A stretch of DNA of 64,000 bases from Mesorhizobium sp. B1-1-8 (lineage in GTDB: Bacteria; Pseudomonadota; Alphaproteobacteria; Rhizobiales; Rhizobiaceae). This document shows, piece after piece, positions 9,561-19,501 of this stretch. The stretch's first letter is position 1. Each line of letters starts with the position of its first letter. The notes under the pieces are model-generated. The model made no database searches. It was given only the letters and a program-made list of their open reading frames with translations, and was not told the DNA's origin. The position numbers and the translations under genes were made by a program. The stretch lies in assembly GCF_006442795.2 (NCBI RefSeq), contig NZ_CP083956.1, forward strand, positions 3,573,501 through 3,637,500. The letters are read 5' to 3'.

Positions 9561-10885
9561 CTTTTCGCAATCGGCACGTAGTCGCGTTCCGTGGCGCCGG
9601 TGTAGAGCTGGCGAGGGCGGCCGATCTTCTGGTGCGGGTCCTCGATCATTTCCTTCCACTGGGCGATCCAGCCGACGGTGCGGGCGACGGCAAACAGAAC
9701 CGTGAACATCGTGGTGGGGAAGCCCAGCGCCTTCAGTGTAATGCCGGAATAGAAATCGACGTTCGGATAGAGCTTCTTCTCGATGAAATAGGCGTCGGTC
9801 AGCGCAATCTTTTCCAGTTCCATGGCGATATCCAGCAACGGGTCGTCCTTGATGCCGAGCTCGCCCAGCACCTCATGCGCGGTCTTCTGCATGATCTTGG
9901 CGCGCGGATCGTAATTCTTGTAGACGCGGTGGCCAAAGCCCATCAGCCGAAACGGATCGTTCTTGTCCTTGGCGCGGTCGATGAATTCCGGGATGTGGTC
10001 GACATGGCCGATCTCGCCCAGCATGTTGAGCGCCGCTTCGTTGGCGCCGCCATGCGCCGGACCCCACAGGCAGGCGATGCCGGCGGCGATGCAGGCGAAC
10101 GGATTGGCACCGGACGAGCCGGCAAGGCGGACCGTCGAGGTCGAGGCGTTCTGCTCGTGGTCGGCGTGGAGGATGAAGATGCGCTCCATGGCGCGCGCCA
10201 GCACCGGGTTGATCTTGTACTCCTCGCAGGGCACCGCAAAGCACATGTGCAGGAAGTTGGCGGCGAAGTTCAGCTCGTTCTTCGGGTAAATGAAAGGCTG
10301 GCCGATGTGGTATTTATAGGCCATCGCCGCGATCGTCGGCATCTTGGCGATCAGCCGCATCGAGGCGACCATGCGCTGATAGGGGTCCGAGATGTCGGTG
10401 GAGTCATGATAGAAGGCCGACAGCGCGCCGACCACGCCGCACATCACTGCCATCGGATGCGCGTCGCGGCGGAAGCCGGTGAAGAAGCGCGACATCTGCT
10501 CATGCACCATGGTGTGGCGCGTCACCCGATAGTCGAAGTCGTCCTTCTGCGCCTTGGTCGGCAGTTCGCCATAAAGCAGCAGATAGCAGACCTCGAGGAA
10601 GTCGCCATGCTCGGCCAGCTGGTCGATCGGATAGCCGCGATGCAAGAGAATGCCGGCATCGCCGTCGATGAAGGTGATCGCCGACTCGCAGGCCGCCGTC
10701 GAGGTGAAGCCCGGGTCGTAAGTGAAGGCGCCGGTGGTGCTGTAGAGCGAAGCGATGTCGATGACATCGGGCCCAACCGTGCCGCTTCGCACCTTGAACT
10801 CATGGGTCTGGCCGGCGAGTTCGAGCCTGGCGGTCGACTCGCGCGTCTTGCTGACCGGTTCCCGTTTTGTGGCAGCTTCGCTCAT
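9557..10885 (-). CDS. gltA: Type II citrate synthase
   Basis: Condenses acetyl-CoA and oxaloacetate to citrate, entering the TCA cycle. The 442-residue product has the hexameric type II layout, with an N-terminal beta domain (about residues 15-60), [20 protein letters not shown], and the catalytic segments [10 protein letters not shown] and [14 protein letters not shown]. The ATG at 10885 sits 7-8 bases after AAGGAG. A TTG two codons upstream is in frame but lies closer to that site. Confidence 0.96.
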   Translation of the reverse strand: MSEAATKREPVSKTRESTARLELAGQTHEFKVRSGTVGPDVIDIASLYSTTGAFTYDPGFTSTAACESAITFIDGDAGILLHRGYPIDQLAEHGDFLEVCYLLLYGELPTKAQKDDFDYRVTRHTMVHEQMSRFFTGFRRDAHPMAVMCGVVGALSAFYHDSTDISDPYQRMVASMRLIAKMPTIAAMAYKYHIGQPFIYPKNELNFAANFLHMCFAVPCEEYKINPVLARAMERIFILHADHEQNASTSTVRLAGSSGANPFACIAAGIACLWGPAHGGANEAALNMLGEIGHVDHIPEFIDRAKDKNDPFRLMGFGHRVYKNYDPRAKIMQKTAHEVLGELGIKDDPLLDIAMELEKIALTDAYFIEKKLYPNVDFYSGITLKALGFPTTMFTVLFAVARTVGWIAQWKEMIEDPHQKIGRPRQLYTGATERDYVPIAKR

Positions 10886-11066
10886 TTGCAAACTCCTTTT
10901 GTATCCTCATGCCGGCAAGGCAAATTCCTGCAAACGACACGTCGAAGTCACCGAATGCGCGAACTCGCCACCGCATTTTAGGAGGTGCGTGCCAGATTGG
11001 GCCAAGACGTAATGTTGCACTGCGAAACGCACCTTTCAATGCCAATCTTCTTGGGCCAGCTCGCTC

Positions 11067-12491
11067 CTAATCGATTTGATCCGCGATCCGCGCCAGGCTC
11101 TCCTCGCGCCCCAGCACGGCAAGCACGTCGAACACGCCGGGCGAAGTGCTGCGGCCGGTGAGCGCGGCTCGGAGCGGTTGAGCCACGGCACCGAGCTTAT
11201 GGCCGCCGGCCTGTGCAAAGTCACGGATGGAAGCCTCAGCTGCCGCGGCGCTCCACTCGCCCGGGATCGCCGCCAGTGCGGAATGGGCGCCGCGCAGGAT
11301 GACGCGCGCGTCGCCGCCGAGCAACCCCGCCGCCTTTTCATCCAGCGGCAGCGGTCGCGCCGCAAACAGGAAGGCCGCACCGTCGACGAGCTCGACAAGT
11401 GTTTTCGCCCGCTCCTTGAGGCCGGGCATGGCGGCAAGCAGCCGCGCCTTGCCCTGATCGTCAAGATGCAGGGTGAGCGCCGGGCCACCTTCGAGATAGG
11501 GCAAGGTGGCGACGAAGATGTCGAACAGCGCGTGATCGTCCATCTTGCGCATATGGACGCCGTTCAGCGCCTCGAGCTTGGCGAAATCGAAGCGGGCGGC
11601 GCCCTTGTTGACGTCGCCGATGTCGAACCAGGCGATCATATCCTTGATCGACATCACCTCGTCGTCGCCATGGCTCCAGCCGAGCCTGGCGAGGTAATTG
11701 AGCAACGCCTCGGGCAGATAGCCCATGGCGCGATAGGCCTCGACGCCGAGCGCGCCGTGCCGTTTCGACAGCTTGGCGCCGTCGGCGCCATGGATCAGCG
11801 GGATGTGCGACATCGACGGCACGTCCCAGCCCATGGCGTTGTAGATCACGGTCTGGCGCGCGGCGTTGGTCAGGTGGTCGTCGCCGCGGATGATGTGGGT
11901 GACGCCCATGTCGTGATCATCGACAACAACGGCATGCATATAGGTCGGAGTGCCGTCCGAACGCAGAATGATGAAGTCGTCGAGATCCTTGTTGGGGAAA
12001 CGCACCTCGCCCTGCACGCGATCGTGGACGACTGTCTCGCCTTCGGTCGGCGCCTTGATGCGGATGGCGCCCCTGACGCCGGCCGGTGCCTCCGACGGGT
12101 CGCGGTCGCGCCAATGGCCGTTGTAGCGCGGCGGCAGGCCTTTGGCCCGCGCTGCCTCACGCATGGCCTCGAGCTCGGCGGGCGTCTCGTAGCTGTAATA
12201 GGCCTTGCCCAAGCGCACGAGCTCCTCAGCCACTTCGCGGTGGCGTGGCGTGCGCATGAACTGCGAGACGGCGTCGCCGTCCCATGTCAGGCCGAGCCAG
12301 GTGAGCCCTTCGAGGATCGCCGTCGTCGCCGCCTCGGTGGAGCGCTCACGGTCGGTGTCCTCGATGCGCAGCAGCATCGTGCCGCCGGTGTGCTTGGCGT
12401 AGAGCCAGTTGAACAGCGCCGTGCGCGCGCCGCCAATGTGCAGGAAACCTGTCGGCGACGGGGCAAAACGGGTGACGACCTTGTCGGGCAT
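11067..12491 (-). CDS. gltX: Glutamyl-tRNA synthetase
   Basis: Class I aminoacyl-tRNA synthetase charging tRNA-Glu. The 474-residue product has the HIGH-type motif in [20 protein letters not shown] at the N terminus, [12 protein letters not shown], and the KMSKS-type motif [13 protein letters not shown] near residue 240. An all-helical anticodon-binding domain fills the last 150 residues. Length and motifs are standard. About 180 bases separate it from the downstream gltA, and a short intergenic space separates it from the divergent comEC gene. Confidence 0.96.
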   Translation of the reverse strand: MPDKVVTRFAPSPTGFLHIGGARTALFNWLYAKHTGGTMLLRIEDTDRERSTEAATTAILEGLTWLGLTWDGDAVSQFMRTPRHREVAEELVRLGKAYYSYETPAELEAMREAARAKGLPPRYNGHWRDRDPSEAPAGVRGAIRIKAPTEGETVVHDRVQGEVRFPNKDLDDFIILRSDGTPTYMHAVVVDDHDMGVTHIIRGDDHLTNAARQTVIYNAMGWDVPSMSHIPLIHGADGAKLSKRHGALGVEAYRAMGYLPEALLNYLARLGWSHGDDEVMSIKDMIAWFDIGDVNKGAARFDFAKLEALNGVHMRKMDDHALFDIFVATLPYLEGGPALTLHLDDQGKARLLAAMPGLKERAKTLVELVDGAAFLFAARPLPLDEKAAGLLGGDARVILRGAHSALAAIPGEWSAAAAEASIRDFAQAGGHKLGAVAQPLRAALTGRSTSPGVFDVLAVLGREESLARIADQID

Positions 12492-12595
12492 GGAACTCTC
12501 AGGCTGGCACTGAAGGGCAGACGTTTGTCGCGCGGACTTTCGCGCGGCCGGCGTTCATGTAGCATAGGGGGTCTGGGGCGCAAGGGGCAGACCCG

Positions 12596-15055
12596 ATGGC
12601 TGCAAGAGGCCGGGGCGCGGAGGAAGGCGAGGGCACGACAGTGGGCGTCAGCGAGCGCCTGCTGTTTGCCGGCAACGCACCTTCCGAAGCGGCGCCGGTT
12701 TTGGTTCCGGAGCCGCGTCCGGCCACGGAAATTCTGCCGCCCGACGGCGGCGCGTCCCGCGCGGTCGCACCAACGGCAGCTATTGTCCGGCTCCGCAGAG
12801 AGCTTCACCGTGTCTCGCTTCCCGCGCTTCGCCGAAATATCGGTGTAGCCGCCACCACGGAGCTCGACCGCGGCGTTGCCTTCCTGCTGGTTCCGGTGTT
12901 TCTCGCCGCCGGTGTCATCTATTACTTTTCGCTGAGCACCGAGCCGGATCTCTACAGGCCCATCGCGGCGGTTGCACTGCTGGCTGTCTGCGCGGCGGTT
13001 TCGCGGTCGTGGCAGACGACGCATCTCATCTTCATGGCGGCGCTGTTTTGCGCATTGGGTTTTCTCGCCGCCAAGGTCGAGACCTGGCGGGCGGCGACGC
13101 CGATGCTCGGCTCTGAGATCCAGACGCGGCTGACCGGCCGGCTCGTTATCGCCGAGCCGACAGCCAATGGCCGCGTCAGGCTGACCATCGATCTCATTTC
13201 GACGGCCAATCCAAAGCTGCGTTACGCGCCTGACCGGGTCAGGGTTTCGGCGCGTCGCATTCCGCCCGACATGAAGGCCGGATCGGTTCTGACCGGCTAT
13301 GCCAAGCTTCTGCCGCCAACCGGACCGGTGCGGCCCGACAGCTATGATTTCTCCTTCGACAGCTATTTCACCGGCATCGGCGCCAGCGGATTTTTCATGG
13401 GCGATCCGAAGCTCATTGCGGCAACGGTCGACTCGCCTTTCGGTTCAAGCGTCGGCTTGGCCATCGAGAATGCGCGTGAGAACATCGCCGATCACATCAG
13501 GAGCACCATCGGCGGTTCCGAAGGCGAGATCGCAGCGGCATTGATTGTCGGCGTGCGTGCCGGCATTCCCGAAGAGATCAACGAGTCGATGCGGCGCACC
13601 GGCATCTATCACATCATCTCGATCTCGGGCCTGCACATGGCGCTGGTGGCCGGCACGATCATGCTTCTGCTGCGCGGCGCCTTCGCGCTGTTTCCGGATT
13701 TCTCATCGCGCCGGCCGGTCAAGAAATACGCCGCGGCCATCGCGCTTGCGTCGATCGCGGCCTACCTCGTCATCTCCGGCATCGTGGTCGCCGCCGAGCG
13801 AAGCTTTATCATGCTGGCGGTGATGCTGGTTGCAGTGCTCTTCGATCGCGCGGCGCTGACCATGCGCAATCTGGCGATCTCGGCGATTGCCGTCATCCTG
13901 GTGTCGCCGCATGAGGTGGTCGGTCCAAGTTTCCAGATGTCGTTTGCCGCCACGGCCGCCCTTGTCGGCGCCTATGCCGGCTTTGCCGACTATCGCGCCG
14001 GTAAAACAACAGCACCGCCGGCAAAGCTGTCGTTCCTCCGGTTCTGGTCGCGAAAGCTGGCGGTTGGAATTGGTGGCGCCGCCCTGACGTCGCTCATCGC
14101 CGGCAGCGCGACGGTGCTGTTTGCCATCTGGCATTTCCAGCGGGTGTCGCCACTCAGCGTTGTCGCGAACCTTGCGGTCATGCCGATCGTCTCGCTGATC
14201 GTCATGCCGTTTGCCGTCCTGAGCGCGCTGGCCATGCCTTTCGGCTTCGATGGCCCATTCCTCTACGTGATGGGAAAGGGCCTGACGGCGATGGTCGCGA
14301 TCTCGGCGTGGATTTCGGAGCGCTCGCCGGTCGATGCCGTCGGGCTGATCTCGATCCAGTCGGTGCTGCTGGCGACGGTCGCGCTCGTCATCGCAACGAT
14401 GGCGACCACGTGGCTCAGGCTGTTCGCGATTCCTTTCGCGCTCGCTGGCCTGCTTGCGATCCCGCACGTTCGCACGCCGGACGTCCTGATCTCCGAGGAT
14501 GCGCATCTGGTGGCGATGCCGATCGGCGGCGGCGAACTCGCCATCAACCGCGCACGCTCGAACGAATTCACCACCGACAATTGGAAGCGCGCGCTGCAAG
14601 CCGAGGAAATTGTGCCGCCCGAAACGTTCGCGAAGGGCGCGCTGGACATCGCCGACCCCGTCGACTTGCCGCCGGGCTCGCCTTTCTATTGCACCGGCGA
14701 CCTCTGCATCGCCCGGCATCCTTCGGGCGCCATCGTCGCGCTCGCCGAAGACCGTAACAGCGCGCGCCCGGCCTGCGGCTTTGCCGATCTCATCGTCATC
14801 AACGACGTCACGGCCTACAATCCCTGCCGCGATCCGCGCGTCCTCGTCGTCACCAAACGGCAGCTTGCGCGCGATGGCAGCGCCGCCGTCTTCTTCGACC
14901 CGCAATCGGCAACGGCGCAAGCGACGATCCGCTACTCGGTCGAAAAGCCTTACCGCCCCTGGCATGAGCAGCGGCGATATTCACGCGAGGCGAGGGGCCT
15001 GCCACCCTATAAACGTCCCGAGAAACCAGAAGCCAAGTCTGAGCCAGCTCAGTAG
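12596..15055 (+). CDS. comEC: ComEC/Rec2-type DNA uptake channel protein
   Basis: Inner-membrane channel of the ComEC/Rec2 family, which carries single-stranded DNA into the cytoplasm during transformation. The 819-residue product has a charged N-terminal extension (about 90 residues), two membrane segments, a DUF4131-like OB-fold part (about residues 150-280), and the Competence domain with the signature YHIISISGLHMALVAG near residue 340 and many membrane helices. The C-terminal part has weak beta-lactamase-like character (FADLIVINDVTAYNP) without the metal-binding HxHxDH motif, so it looks degenerate, as in many alphaproteobacteria. The start follows AAGGGG by 8 bases. Competence itself cannot be inferred. 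Confidence 0.88.
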   Translation: MAARGRGAEEGEGTTVGVSERLLFAGNAPSEAAPVLVPEPRPATEILPPDGGASRAVAPTAAIVRLRRELHRVSLPALRRNIGVAATTELDRGVAFLLVPVFLAAGVIYYFSLSTEPDLYRPIAAVALLAVCAAVSRSWQTTHLIFMAALFCALGFLAAKVETWRAATPMLGSEIQTRLTGRLVIAEPTANGRVRLTIDLISTANPKLRYAPDRVRVSARRIPPDMKAGSVLTGYAKLLPPTGPVRPDSYDFSFDSYFTGIGASGFFMGDPKLIAATVDSPFGSSVGLAIENARENIADHIRSTIGGSEGEIAAALIVGVRAGIPEEINESMRRTGIYHIISISGLHMALVAGTIMLLLRGAFALFPDFSSRRPVKKYAAAIALASIAAYLVISGIVVAAERSFIMLAVMLVAVLFDRAALTMRNLAISAIAVILVSPHEVVGPSFQMSFAATAALVGAYAGFADYRAGKTTAPPAKLSFLRFWSRKLAVGIGGAALTSLIAGSATVLFAIWHFQRVSPLSVVANLAVMPIVSLIVMPFAVLSALAMPFGFDGPFLYVMGKGLTAMVAISAWISERSPVDAVGLISIQSVLLATVALVIATMATTWLRLFAIPFALAGLLAIPHVRTPDVLISEDAHLVAMPIGGGELAINRARSNEFTTDNWKRALQAEEIVPPETFAKGALDIADPVDLPPGSPFYCTGDLCIARHPSGAIVALAEDRNSARPACGFADLIVINDVTAYNPCRDPRVLVVTKRQLARDGSAAVFFDPQSATAQATIRYSVEKPYRPWHEQRRYSREARGLPPYKRPEKPEAKSEPAQ

Positions 15056-15087
15056 CGGTTTGTCCAAACCGCTACTGGTGTTTCGTT
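15051..15087 (+). terminator. Terminator overlapping the comEC stop
   Basis: An 11-base perfect stem (AGTAGCGGTTT/AAACCGCTACT, loop GTCC) at 15051-15076 contains the comEC stop codon and is followed by a T-rich stretch. It lies between convergent comEC and lexA. Confidence 0.65.
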
Positions 15088-15136
15088 TTCCCGCAATTCC
15101 GGACGGAAAACCGCTGCGCACTTTTCCTGGAATTGC

Positions 15137-15868
15137 TCAATAGCGGCGGATCAGCCCGACGAGCTTGCCCTGAACCTTGACGCGATCCGGCCCGAAGATG
15201 CGGGTCTCATAGGCCGGGTTGGCGGCTTCCAGCGCGATCGAGGCGCCCTTGCGGCGGAAGCGCTTCAGCGTCGCTTCCTCCTCGTCGACCAGCGCCACCA
15301 CGATCTCGCCGGGGCTGGCGGTGTCGGCGTTGCGGATGATGACGGTGTCGCCATCGAAGATGCCGGCCTCGATCATCGAGTCGCCCTTGACCTCGAGCGC
15401 ATAATGCTCGCCGCCCGAGATCATGTCCGGCGGCACCGAGATCGAATGCGTCTGATGCTGGATGGCGTCGATCGGCACACCGGCGGCGATACGGCCCATC
15501 ACCGGAATGGACACCGCCGGCACCGCATCGTCATTGCTGGGCGCGGGCGTGCGCGAGGGCGCTGCGGGCTTGATCTGCCGGCCGATATTGCCCTGTCCGC
15601 CTTGGATGACGCTCGGCGAAAACTTCCTCGCCGCGTTGAGGCCGGGCGCGATCGAATCGGGCAGGCGCAGCACTTCGAGCGCGCGAGCCCGGTTCGGCAG
15701 CCGGCGAATGAAGCCACGCTCTTCCAGCGCCGTGATCAGGCGGTGAATGCCCGACTTCGACGCAAGGTCAAGTGCTTCCTTCATCTCGTCGAAAGACGGC
15801 GGAATGCCGCTTTCCTTCAGCCGTTCGTGGATGAACATCAAGAGTTCATGTTGTTTGCGCGTCAGCAT
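15137..15868 (-). CDS. lexA: SOS response repressor LexA
   Basis: Represses DNA-repair genes and cuts itself when RecA filaments form. The 243-residue product has a winged-helix N terminus ([21 protein letters not shown]...[18 protein letters not shown]), an Ala-Gly cleavage site in [11 protein letters not shown], and the Ser of [13 protein letters not shown] with the Lys in TLKRF as the catalytic dyad. The ATG at 15868 is chosen over one four codons upstream because MLTRKQ is the family N terminus. An alphaproteobacterial LexA box lies 63 bases upstream, so it is autoregulated. Confidence 0.96.
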   Translation of the reverse strand: MLTRKQHELLMFIHERLKESGIPPSFDEMKEALDLASKSGIHRLITALEERGFIRRLPNRARALEVLRLPDSIAPGLNAARKFSPSVIQGGQGNIGRQIKPAAPSRTPAPSNDDAVPAVSIPVMGRIAAGVPIDAIQHQTHSISVPPDMISGGEHYALEVKGDSMIEAGIFDGDTVIIRNADTASPGEIVVALVDEEEATLKRFRRKGASIALEAANPAYETRIFGPDRVKVQGKLVGLIRRY

Positions 15869-15930
15869 GGCGGCCCCCACGGGTCTCTGAAACCAGAATC
15901 AGAAAAACAAACCCAGAACAAACACTATCT

Positions 15931-15945
15931 GTTCCAGTTGTGTTC
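15931..15945. promoter_or_regulatory. LexA operator (GTTC-N7-GTTC)
   Basis: An exact direct repeat, GTTC at 15931-15934 and GTTC at 15942-15945 with 7 bases between, matches the alphaproteobacterial SOS box and lies upstream of lexA. A weaker second match, GTTG-N7-GTTC at 15973-15987, overlaps the 3' end of moeA. Confidence 0.85.
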
Positions 15946-15985
15946 GGCAACCGTTTAAAGTTTAGTGAATGTGTTGACGTTTTGT

Positions 15986-17191
15986 TCAGCGTAACATCAG
16001 CACGCTGCATTCGGCGCCAGCTTCCGCGGCCGGCGCGAAGGGCTCGCGCACGATCAGGCCGTTGGCGTCGGCAAGCATTCTCAGCATCGAGGAATCCTGG
16101 ATGCCGAACGGCGTCGCGACCAGCGCGCGATCATCCTCGCGTACCACGGCCCGTACATAATCCTGCCGCAGATCGTTGGCCTGCATCGCAGCAGCCAGCC
16201 GCGCCCTGCGCATGTCCTGCTGGAAACTACGGCCGCCGAGTCGCGCCAGCAACGGCTTCAGGAACAGCTGCGAGCAGACCAGGCTCGCCACCGGATTGCC
16301 GGGCAGACCGATGCAGCGGATATCGCCCAGCCGGCCAAACATCAAAGGTTTGCCGGGGCGCATGGCGATCTTCCAGAAGTCGAGGTTTATGCCTTCGCCG
16401 GTCAGCACGTCGTGGATCAGATCATGGTCGCCGACCGAGGCGCCACCAAGCGTGACGATGACGTCGGCCTTTGCCGCGACAGCTTTCTTGACCAGCGCCG
16501 CTATATCCTGCTCGCGGTCGGCGGCGATGCCGAGATCGAGAGCGCGGGCACCGACCGATTGTGCGGCGGCTGCGACGCCATAGGCATTGGAGGAGATGAT
16601 CTGGTCCGGCCCGGGTTCACTGCCCGGCGCCAGCAATTCGTCGCCGGTGGCGACGATCGCGACCAGCGGCCGTCTCACCACGTTCAGCGTGGGATGGTTG
16701 GCCGATGCGGCCAGCGATAGCGCTGCCGGATCGAGTATGCGGCCCTTATCCAGCAGAACGTCGCCTTGCGAAAAATCCAGCCCGCGGCGGCGGATGTTGC
16801 GGTCTTTTGCCGTCGGCTCGGTCACCTCGACATGGCCATTGCCGAGATCGCGGACATTCTCCTGGATGACGATGGTGTCGGCGCCCTCCGGCACGGGAGC
16901 GCCGGTGAAGATGCGCACCGCCTCCGCCCGGCCGACGGACCCGTCATAGCCGCGCCCGGCCGGCGCCATGCCGATCACCGAGAGCCGCACCGGCACCGAT
17001 GCCACATCCGCGGCCCGCACGGCGTAGCCGTCCATGGCCGAGGCGTTGAAGGGCGGCTGGGTGCGGAGCGCCACCACCGGTTCCGCCAGCGCACGGCCAG
17101 CCGCATCGGCCAACGGAACGCTTTCGCCCGGCAGTGCCGTGGCACCATCCAGCAGACGTTCGAGCGCCTCGGCGACCGGAACCAGCGCCAT
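15986..17191 (-). CDS. moeA: Molybdopterin molybdenumtransferase MoeA
   Basis: Inserts molybdenum into adenylated molybdopterin in the last step of Mo-cofactor synthesis. The 401-residue product begins with the typical MALVPVAEALERLLDGA and has the family motif PPFNASAMDGYAV near residue 50. It also has the MoCF-biosynthesis domain with TGDELLAPG...ISSNAYGV and TLGGASVGDHDLIHDVL, and the C-terminal GLPGNPVASLV. Its ATG directly abuts the moaC stop, so the genes are translationally linked. Confidence 0.95.
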   Translation of the reverse strand: MALVPVAEALERLLDGATALPGESVPLADAAGRALAEPVVALRTQPPFNASAMDGYAVRAADVASVPVRLSVIGMAPAGRGYDGSVGRAEAVRIFTGAPVPEGADTIVIQENVRDLGNGHVEVTEPTAKDRNIRRRGLDFSQGDVLLDKGRILDPAALSLAASANHPTLNVVRRPLVAIVATGDELLAPGSEPGPDQIISSNAYGVAAAAQSVGARALDLGIAADREQDIAALVKKAVAAKADVIVTLGGASVGDHDLIHDVLTGEGINLDFWKIAMRPGKPLMFGRLGDIRCIGLPGNPVASLVCSQLFLKPLLARLGGRSFQQDMRRARLAAAMQANDLRQDYVRAVVREDDRALVATPFGIQDSSMLRMLADANGLIVREPFAPAAEAGAECSVLMLR

Positions 17192-17671
17192 CTAAGAACC
17201 CGCCTTATAGTCGCCGGACTTGCCGCCGGTCTTCTCGACCAGTTTTATGCCGGAAATCACCATGGCGCGGTCCACCGCCTTGGCCATGTCGTAGATGGTT
17301 AAGCAGGCGACCGAAGCGGCAGTCAGCGCCTCCATCTCGACGCCGGTCTTGCCGGTGACGCGCGCGAGCGCAGTGACCTTGAGGCCTGGTAGTGCGCGAT
17401 CCGGCTCGATGTCGACGGCAACCTTGGTCAGAAGCAGCGGGTGGCAGAGCGGGATCAATTCATAGGCCTTCTTGGCCGCCATGATGCCGGCGATGCGCGC
17501 GGTTCCCAGCACATCGCCCTTCTTGGCGTCGCCGGCAAGGATCATGTCGAGCGTTTCCGGCCGCATCGCGACAAAGCCTTCGGCGATGGCCGTGCGCGTC
17601 GTCTCGGCCTTGTCGCCGACGTCGACCATGTTGGCCTCGCCCTTGGCGCCGAGATGGGTGAGGGAGGCCAT
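17192..17671 (-). CDS. moaC: Cyclic pyranopterin monophosphate synthase accessory protein MoaC
   Basis: Works after MoaA to form cyclic pyranopterin monophosphate in Mo-cofactor synthesis. The 159-residue product starts [21 protein letters not shown] and has the family motifs [22 protein letters not shown] and [20 protein letters not shown], with the catalytic Lys and His regions present. The frame stays open further upstream into trpC, but MASLTHL is the usual start and lies 2 bases after the trpC stop. Confidence 0.96.
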   Translation of the reverse strand: MASLTHLGAKGEANMVDVGDKAETTRTAIAEGFVAMRPETLDMILAGDAKKGDVLGTARIAGIMAAKKAYELIPLCHPLLLTKVAVDIEPDRALPGLKVTALARVTGKTGVEMEALTAASVACLTIYDMAKAVDRAMVISGIKLVEKTGGKSGDYKAGS

Positions 17672-17673
17672 TT

Positions 17674-18486
17674 TCAAACGGCCTCGGCCGGCGCCTGGCC
17701 CGTGAGCAGGAGCTGCGTTGCCGCCGCGACATCCTGTTGCCGCATCAGGCTCTCGCCGACGAGGAAGGTGCCTATCCTGCTCTCTTCCAGCCGCCGGCAA
17801 TCCTCATGCGTGAAGATGCCGCTCTCGCTGACCAGCAGCCGATCCGCCGGCACCACGGCCGCCAGCCGCTCCGAAACCCCGAGGCTGGTCTCGAATGTCC
17901 TGAGGTTGCGATTGTTGATGCCGATCAGCCGCGAGGAAAGCGCAAGCGCACGCTCCATTTCCACCTCGTCATGCACCTCGATCAGCGCATCCATGCCGAG
18001 GTCGAATGCTGTCGATTCCAGTTCACGGGCCATGGCGTCATCGACGCTGGCCATGATGATCAAAATCGCGTCCGCGCCCCAGGCACGGGCCTCATGGACT
18101 TGATAGGGATCGAACAAAAAGTCCTTGCGCAGCGCCGGCAGCGTCACGGCCGCGCGCGCACTGGTGAGAAACGCCGGCGCGCCCTGGAAAGACGGCGCGT
18201 CGGTCAACACCGAAAGGCAGGCGGCGCCGCCTTGCTGATAAGCCCTGGCCAGCGACGGCGGGTCGAAATCGGCGCGGATCAGGCCTTTGGACGGGCTCGC
18301 CTTCTTGATCTCGGCAATCAGCGCGAAGCCGCCGGCCTTGCGCTTGGCTTCCAGCGCCGCAAGGAAGCCACGCGGCGGCTCGATATCCCTCGCTTTGGCC
18401 TTGATCTCGGCCAGGGGCACGCTGAGCTTTGCCGCGGCGATCTCATCGCGCTTGTAGGCCTCGATCTTGCGCAGGATGTCGGACAA
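17674..18486 (-). CDS. trpC: Indole-3-glycerol phosphate synthase
   Basis: Closes the indole ring in tryptophan synthesis (CdRP to indole-3-glycerol phosphate). The 270-residue (beta/alpha)8 barrel starts [19 protein letters not shown] and has the substrate-binding KKASPSKG, the catalytic [10 protein letters not shown] and [25 protein letters not shown], and the phosphate-binding ESGI. The only start matching the family is a TTG at 18486, four bases after the trpD stop. This gives a weak initiation codon coupled to trpD. Confidence 0.93.
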   Translation of the reverse strand: MSDILRKIEAYKRDEIAAAKLSVPLAEIKAKARDIEPPRGFLAALEAKRKAGGFALIAEIKKASPSKGLIRADFDPPSLARAYQQGGAACLSVLTDAPSFQGAPAFLTSARAAVTLPALRKDFLFDPYQVHEARAWGADAILIIMASVDDAMARELESTAFDLGMDALIEVHDEVEMERALALSSRLIGINNRNLRTFETSLGVSERLAAVVPADRLLVSESGIFTHEDCRRLEESRIGTFLVGESLMRQQDVAAATQLLLTGQAPAEAV

Positions 18487-18490
18487 GGTT

Positions 18491-19501
18491 CTAACCGTTC
18501 GAAATCTCGATAAGCTTGTCGAGCACCGCAACCGCCCGGCCGCTGTCGATGGCTTGCGCCGCCGCCGCGATGCCGTCGGCAAGCGTCGTCGCCTTGCCGG
18601 CCACCACAAGACCGGCGCCGGCATTCATCAGCACCGTGTCGCGATAGGCGCCGGCGGCACCGCTCAGCATATCGCGCAGCGCCCTGGCGTTGTAGGCCGC
18701 GTCGCCGCCGCGAAGCTCGTCTTTCTTGTAGCGCTTCAGACCGACCGCTTCCGGCGTCAGCGTGAAGCTGCGGATCTCGCCGCCGGCAAGCTCCGCAACC
18801 TGCGTCTCGCCGGTGGTGGTGATCTCGTCATAGCCATCACCGTGGACGACCCAGGCGTGATCGGCGCCGAGCGCCTTCAGCGTCTCGGCCACCGGCATGA
18901 TCCACTCCGGCAGGAAGACGCCGACCATCTGGCGGCTGACGCCGGCCGGGTTCGACAATGGTCCGAGCAGGTTGAAGATGGTGCGCGTGCCGAGCTCGAC
19001 GCGAGTCGGCCCGACATGCTTCATCGCCGGATGATGCGCCGGCGCGAACATGAAGCCGACGCCTGCCTCGTGGATGCAGCGGCCGATCGTCTCCGGCGGA
19101 ATATCGATTTTGACGCCGAGCGCCATCAGCACGTCGGCGGCGCCGGTCAGCGACGACAGGCCGCGATTGCCATGCTTGGCGACCGGAACGCCGGCGGCGG
19201 CGATGACGAAGGCGGACCCGGTCGAGATGTTGACCGAGTGCGAATTGTCGCCGCCAGTGCCGACAATGTCGATGGCGCCGTGCGGCGCCTCGACGCGCAG
19301 CATCTTGGCCCGCATCGTAGCGACAGCGCCGGAAATCTCGCTCACCGTCTCGCCGCGCACGCGCAGCGCCATCAGGAAGCCGCCGATCTGGCCCGGCGTG
19401 GCGTCGCCCGACATGATGATGTCGAAGGCCTCGCGCGCTTCCTCGAAGGACAGCGCGCTGCCGCCGGCAACCTTGGCTATGTGTATCTTCAGTGCGCTCA
19501 T
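18491..19501 (-). CDS. trpD: Anthranilate phosphoribosyltransferase
   Basis: Second step of tryptophan synthesis, adding phosphoribose to anthranilate. The 336-residue product has the PRPP-binding [19 protein letters not shown] near residue 80, [17 protein letters not shown] and the anthranilate-site [13 protein letters not shown]. The ATG overlaps the ppiD stop by 4 bases (ATGA), which ties it to the foldase gene upstream. Confidence 0.96.
   Translation of the reverse strand: MSALKIHIAKVAGGSALSFEEAREAFDIIMSGDATPGQIGGFLMALRVRGETVSEISGAVATMRAKMLRVEAPHGAIDIVGTGGDNSHSVNISTGSAFVIAAAGVPVAKHGNRGLSSLTGAADVLMALGVKIDIPPETIGRCIHEAGVGFMFAPAHHPAMKHVGPTRVELGTRTIFNLLGPLSNPAGVSRQMVGVFLPEWIMPVAETLKALGADHAWVVHGDGYDEITTTGETQVAELAGGEIRSFTLTPEAVGLKRYKKDELRGGDAAYNARALRDMLSGAAGAYRDTVLMNAGAGLVVAGKATTLADGIAAAAQAIDSGRAVAVLDKLIEISNG

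Noticed and set aside
9506..10981. Long plus-strand frame antisense to gltA
   Set aside because: Citrate synthase on the other strand is complete with all motifs; the antisense product has shadow composition.
11076..12848. Frame of 590 codons antisense to gltX
   Set aside because: It mirrors gltX and extends into the start of comEC; no family features.
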